NCBI GenBank assembly: GCA_024231375.1
Contig: JAAEQP010001155.1
Location: 1 to 14,457, forward strand
From: a bacterium
GTDB taxonomy: Bacteria; Hydrogenedentota; Hydrogenedentia; Hydrogenedentiales; SLHB01
Direction of reading: 5' to 3'
Length of the DNA stretch: 14,457 nucleotides
The notes beneath the pieces are model-generated. The model was not told where the DNA came from. It saw nothing but the letters and a program-made list of their open reading frames with translations, and did not search any database. Position 1 is the stretch's first letter; every line of letters begins with the position of its first letter. Shown one piece after another: positions 14,273 to 14,457 of this stretch. Made by a program: the position numbers and the translations under genes.

Positions 14273-14457
14273 CTACACGCCGTCGATGTTGCCGCTAATC
14301 ACTTGGACCATGCCAGTTGACAGGGGAGTTTCCGAGCCGTACCGGAGGAACTGAACGTGACCATCCATGTACAGGACGTTGCAGCCACCGGGCACATGGT
14401 TCATCATGTCGGGATTTGCAGCCGAGACGTCGTCCCACATGATCCAGACTTCGCTCT
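14273..14457 (-). CDS. DUF1559-type prepilin-like protein, C-terminal 60 residues (runs off the window)
   Basis: The minus strand enters the window open and ends at TAG (14273-14275), giving 60 residues. The core NHVPGGCNVLYMDGHVQFLR is the prepilin-processing-associated 'H-X9-DG'-type C-terminal signature. It belongs to DUF1559 proteins, which carry an N-terminal pilin-like helix and are expanded in Planctomycetota, Lentisphaerota and Hydrogenedentota. They are presumed to be exported and assembled through a type II secretion or type IV pilus-like machine, with unknown individual roles. The C-terminal tail after the motif (about 30 residues) is normal. A strong terminator follows. The decayed gene at 13417-13845 is a downstream paralogue on the same strand. 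Confidence 0.88.
   Translation of the reverse strand, partial: SEVWIMWDDVSAANPDMMNHVPGGCNVLYMDGHVQFLRYGSETPLSTGMVQVISGNIDGV

Noticed and set aside
13571..14320. 249-codon plus-strand open frame across the pilin pseudogene and spacer
   Set aside because: Antisense to recognisable pilin blocks and running through the terminator hairpin; no domain visible.
1..14457. CRISPR array, tRNA or rRNA genes, integrase, defence island or new multi-gene system
   Set aside because: No regularly spaced direct repeats, no cloverleaf-like segment and no recombinase or nuclease cluster were seen. RNase HI is an ordinary housekeeping enzyme here.

Overview
The window is a high-GC bacterial chromosome segment with no phage, CRISPR or plasmid backbone genes. 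At the right end are remains of two tandem DUF1559-type prepilin-like genes, one of which has the C-terminal 'NHVPGGCNVLYMDG' signature. These are abundant in Planctomycetota, Lentisphaerota and Candidatus Hydrogenedentota. I favour a Hydrogenedentota-like or other PVC-related bacterium; this is inference from family content only.

Layout. (1) 1-217, minus: the start of a class I SAM-dependent methyltransferase that runs off the window. (2) 421-6370, plus: a five-gene co-directional block. It holds a ribose/sugar-type ABC permease, its lipoprotein substrate-binding protein, a small ankyrin-repeat lipoprotein, ribonuclease HI, and a 917-residue membrane hybrid histidine kinase. No ABC ATPase is visible. 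(3) 6371-6732: a non-coding spacer with a palindromic repeat of a type common between bacterial genes, and a promoter. (4) 6733-9818, plus: a two-gene methionine operon. It encodes a PLP-dependent trans-sulfuration/sulfhydrylation enzyme that resembles plant cystathionine gamma-synthase, and a homoserine O-acyltransferase fused to MetW in one chain. (5) 9853-13049, minus: a tightly packed four-gene operon, read right to left. It encodes a DUF4330 membrane protein, an O-antigen ligase/polymerase-like protein, a small single-pass membrane protein and a membrane-anchored alpha/beta hydrolase. Starts and stops overlap at two junctions. (6) 13050-14457: a decayed stretch with a 165-bp MITE-like element, a frameshifted and truncated prepilin pseudogene, a strong terminator, and the C-terminal end of an intact prepilin-like gene leaving the window.

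How genes work together. The permease and binding protein should form the import route for a sugar-like solute and need an ATPase encoded elsewhere. The methionine pair covers activation of homoserine and the next sulfur-incorporation step; the MetW half is presumably attached for stoichiometric or regulatory reasons. The minus-strand operon looks like cell-envelope or exopolysaccharide work. The hybrid kinase has no cognate regulator next to it.

The points most worth a second look are the MITE-like element beside the pilin wreck, the MetX-MetW fusion with a plant-like cystathionine gamma-synthase, the ATPase-less ABC pair leading into an ankyrin lipoprotein, and the degenerate first receiver domain of the kinase. 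I did not find a clearly new defence or mobile system.
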